NCBI RefSeq assembly: GCF_015220045.1
Contig: NZ_JADBGB010000001.1
Coordinates: 3,217,001 to 3,281,000, forward strand
Length of the DNA stretch: 64,000 bases
Direction of reading: 5' to 3'
From: Marivivens aquimaris
Lineage (GTDB): Bacteria > Pseudomonadota > Alphaproteobacteria > Rhodobacterales > Rhodobacteraceae
Shown in pieces: positions 62,421-64,000 of the stretch (position 1 is its first letter; the number at the start of each line of letters is the position of its first letter). The notes beneath the pieces are model-generated. The model ran no database searches, was not told where the DNA came from, and saw only the letters and a list, made by a program, of their open reading frames with translations. The position numbers and the translations under genes were made by a program.

Positions 62421-62618
62421 TCAGCCGCCCGAAGACGGGCTGATAGCGGATGCGGTCCCCATGTCGGCAACGATGCCGGTTTTCAGGGTGGCCGACGACG
62501 AGCTGACCGAAGTGACGAGGGTGACCGCGATGCCGACCATTGCGGCGGTGAGGACAACCCAGTCGACAGTGACGGCACCGTCCTCTTCGCTGCGAAAGTT
62601 TTTGATGAAGTTCAGCAA
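62421..62618 (-). CDS. flp: Flp-type pilin, fourth and divergent copy
   Basis: A 65-residue prepilin similar to the three upstream copies but diverged: RSEEDGAVTVDWVVLTAAMVG is kept, while the tail (TSVSSSSATLKTGIVADMGTASAIS) differs. The start is TTG at 62618, with GAGG only about 12 bases upstream, so expression may be lower than that of the others. The prepilin peptidase would cut after the Gly in DGAVTV. It is the last gene before the terminator. Confidence 0.85.
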   Translation of the reverse strand: MLNFIKNFRSEEDGAVTVDWVVLTAAMVGIAVTLVTSVSSSSATLKTGIVADMGTASAISPSSGG

Positions 62619-62652
62619 TTGCGATTTGCCTCAACAGAAACTTCGCGGGACC

Positions 62653-62841
62653 TTAGTTGGCTGCGACGGTCGACGCGGTGGTCATGTCGGTAACCAGGTC
62701 GCCCTTGAGGGTCGAGGCCGAGGTGTTGACCGAACCGATGATGGCGATTGCGATGCCAACCATAGCGGCGGTCAGAACAACCCAGTCAACGGTCACAGCA
62801 CCGTCTTCGTCGCGGCGGAAGTTTTTGATGTAGTTCAGCAT
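62653..62841 (-). CDS. flp: Flp-type pilin, third copy
   Basis: A 62-residue type IVb prepilin with a short basic leader (MLNYIKNFRRDEDG), cleavage after Gly14, and a hydrophobic N-terminal helix (AVTVDWVVLTAAMVGIAIAI). It differs from the two upstream copies by a few residues (GSVNTSAST). AGGATAAAG lies just upstream of the ATG. The usual Glu5-Tyr6 of Flp is Asp-Trp here. Confidence 0.92.
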   Translation of the reverse strand: MLNYIKNFRRDEDGAVTVDWVVLTAAMVGIAIAIIGSVNTSASTLKGDLVTDMTTASTVAAN

Positions 62842-62886
62842 TTCTTTATCCTATCCAATCTAGGTGGGTTTGGCGTTCAGCCAGAA

Positions 62887-63075
62887 TTAGTTTGCAGCGA
62901 CGGTCGACGCGGTGGTCATGTCGGTAACCAGGTCGCCCTTGAGAGTCTTGGCCGAGGTGTTGACCGAGGAGATGATGGCGATTGCAATACCGACCATAGC
63001 GGCGGTCAGGACAACCCAGTCAACAGTCACAGCACCGTCTTCGTCGCGGCGGAAGTTCTTGATGTAGTTCAGCAT
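62887..63075 (-). CDS. flp: Flp-type pilin, second copy
   Basis: A 62-residue prepilin nearly identical to the first copy; only residue 4 differs (Tyr instead of Phe). Leader MLNYIKNFRRDEDG, mature start AVTVDWVV. The ribosome site and upstream spacer are the same as those of the third copy, so equal translation is expected. Confidence 0.93.
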   Translation of the reverse strand: MLNYIKNFRRDEDGAVTVDWVVLTAAMVGIAIAIISSVNTSAKTLKGDLVTDMTTASTVAAN

Positions 63076-63120
63076 TTCTTTATCCTATCCAATCTAGGTG
63101 GGTTTGGCGTTCAGCCAGAA

Positions 63121-63309
63121 TTAGTTTGCAGCGACGGTCGACGCGGTGGTCATGTCGGTAACCAGGTCGCCCTTGAGAGTCTTGGCAGAGGTGTTGACCG
63201 AGGAGATGATGGCGATTGCGATGCCAACCATAGCGGCGGTCAGGACAACCCAGTCAACAGTCACAGCACCGTCTTCGTCGCGGCGGAAGTTCTTGATAAA
63301 GTTAAGCAT
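63121..63309 (-). CDS. flp: Flp-type pilin, first copy of the operon
   Basis: A 62-residue prepilin (MLNFIKNFRRDEDG leader, then AVTVDWVVLTAAMVG). It is first in transcription order, so the tad promoter lies upstream in the 350-base gap. Its ribosome site is stronger (AGGAGGGA, 5 bases before the ATG) than in the following copies. Product: the major subunit of the Flp adhesive pilus, processed by TadV. Confidence 0.94.
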   Translation of the reverse strand: MLNFIKNFRRDEDGAVTVDWVVLTAAMVGIAIAIISSVNTSAKTLKGDLVTDMTTASTVAAN

Positions 63310-63659
63310 TTCAGTCCCTCCTGGGGGGTATTTGGATCACTCTGTTAGGTCCTTGCGGCGTTCCCTGTCCGGCCTCTCAATCGTCCAGTTCCGCTTTGGA
63401 TGAGGACATATAGCCGTTGGATTCGGGCGAGACTTTGACGGGACTCGTGCAATTTTGGTGCGACCGGATAAATTGCGGAATTCGGGATTAAACGTCTGAT
63501 GCTTAAGGATAAAAAATTAACAGGACCTATACGAATGGGAGATTAATGCGGCGAAGCGGGGCACAATATGGCTGTTTCGACCGAATTGTTTACCTATTGA
63601 GGGAGGCAAAACCTGTTTTTGGCGTTAATAATGGAGCCCAAAGAGCAGGTAAGAATCCG
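63310..63659. other. Divergent promoter region between the pilin operon and the right-edge gene
   Basis: This 350-base gap has no credible gene. It should hold promoters for the minus-strand tad operon and the plus-strand secreted-protein gene. It is AT-richer around 63480-63620, with GGATAAAAAATTAACAGG. Two GANTC sites occur (63420 and 63653). No clear promoter hexamers or operator could be fixed by eye. Confidence 0.5.
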
Positions 63660-64000
63660 ATGTGGCGGCAATTTTTCTCGATTCTGGGAATGACGGTTCT
63701 GATTCCGGGGGCGATTTCGGCGCAGGAAAGCCGTTTGCAGGCTGATTTCACCTTTAAAAGAATCACGGTTCCTCAATCCGGCAGCACAAATCGCATCAAT
63801 GTGCAGATCGCACCGCGTGGTCCGGCAGAGCCATATGCGCCTTCCGAGGCGGGAACGGTGACAGGTACGGGGCCTGTAGCGGGCGCAACGCCGCGTGCGA
63901 GCGAGCTGGACTGGTTCTGGGAGATGATCCCGCCGGAAACTGCCGCCTCACAACCTGGACGGCTCATTCTGGCGCTGGAGGCGATGCGAAAGGCGCCCGA
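63660..64000 (+). CDS. Secreted protein, possible lytic transglycosylase N-terminus (cut by the window)
   Basis: An open frame from ATG 63660 reaches the window end (113 codons). A signal peptide is clear (MWRQFFSILGMTVLIPGAISA, then QESRLQ). The visible part is QADFTFKRITVPQSGSTNRINVQIAP, a Pro/Ala/Gly linker, then ELDWFWEMIPPETAAS. I recall this layout from Rhodobacteraceae SLT-domain transglycosylases next to tad loci, but the catalytic domain lies beyond the edge, so the assignment is tentative. AGGTAAG precedes the ATG. Confidence 0.55.
   Translation, partial: MWRQFFSILGMTVLIPGAISAQESRLQADFTFKRITVPQSGSTNRINVQIAPRGPAEPYAPSEAGTVTGTGPVAGATPRASELDWFWEMIPPETAASQPGRLILALEAMRKAP

Larger units (their letters stand above)
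62653..63309 (-). repeat. Tandem array of pilin genes with a 234-bp period
   Basis: Pilin genes at 62653, 62887 and 63121 repeat every 234 bases. The 45-base spacers at 62842-62886 and 63076-63120 look identical, as do the ribosome sites. This marks recent tandem duplication of a pilin-plus-spacer unit. Confidence 0.9.

Noticed and set aside
63496..63526. CtrA-type TTAA repeats before the pilin operon
   Set aside because: TTAA pairs are present, but the spacing is 10 or 11 bases rather than the 7 of a CtrA box.

Overview
The window reads as chromosomal DNA of a high-G+C alphaproteobacterium, most likely a Rhodobacteraceae member of the Roseobacter group. Evidence: a GcrA-type cell-cycle regulator with clustered GANTC (CcrM) sites, a Rhodobacteraceae-type tad pilus locus, a methylmalonyl-CoA epimerase followed by a DUF1467 gene, a YbjN-proC-CsaA-dehydrogenase run, and dense packing with many 4-bp and 8-bp gene overlaps. 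No rRNA, tRNA, CRISPR array, prophage or insertion sequence was recognised.

Left part (1-11.5 kb): a carbohydrate-use locus. A minus-strand operon encodes an ABC sugar importer (ATPase, two permeases, binding protein) and a family 2 glycoside hydrolase cut by the left edge. A LacI regulator is divergent from it. A sulfatase follows, with a second divergent LacI regulator whose intergenic region holds two identical operator-like boxes. An MFS exporter and a TrpD2-like protein close the region. Together they suggest import and breakdown of a possibly sulfated sugar or glycan.

Middle (11.5-43.9 kb): mostly housekeeping. It holds proC, a CsaA-like protein, a 2-hydroxyacid dehydrogenase, a LysR regulator, tdk, a KAS III-like synthase, carB, pabB with a lyase-like partner, aspS, a hemerythrin, a response regulator, mce, a nitroreductase, an M48 lipoprotein, diacylglycerol kinase, several small conserved or unknown genes, rimO, an MscS channel, an HxlR/OsmC pair, gcrA, an ABC-2 permease, argD-argF, pit (with a PHO-box-like repeat upstream), a Nudix hydrolase and gnd. 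One AT-rich membrane-protein gene (31928-32824) looks foreign. A noncoding repeat occurs twice, in opposite orientation, near 15.3 and 39.3 kb.

Right part (43.9-64 kb): an amidohydrolase faces a GntR regulator and a complete tripartite tricarboxylate transporter (tctC-tctB-tctA), followed by hrpB. From 50.9 kb to 63.3 kb a minus-strand tad/cpa locus runs: four tandem Flp pilin genes, cpaB, the secretin, an OmpA lipoprotein, tadZ, tadA, tadB, tadC, two TPR lipoproteins, the prepilin peptidase and an AAA ATPase. Minor pseudopilin genes tadE/F/G are not in the window. A divergent secreted protein, possibly a lytic transglycosylase, starts at 63660 and is cut by the right edge.
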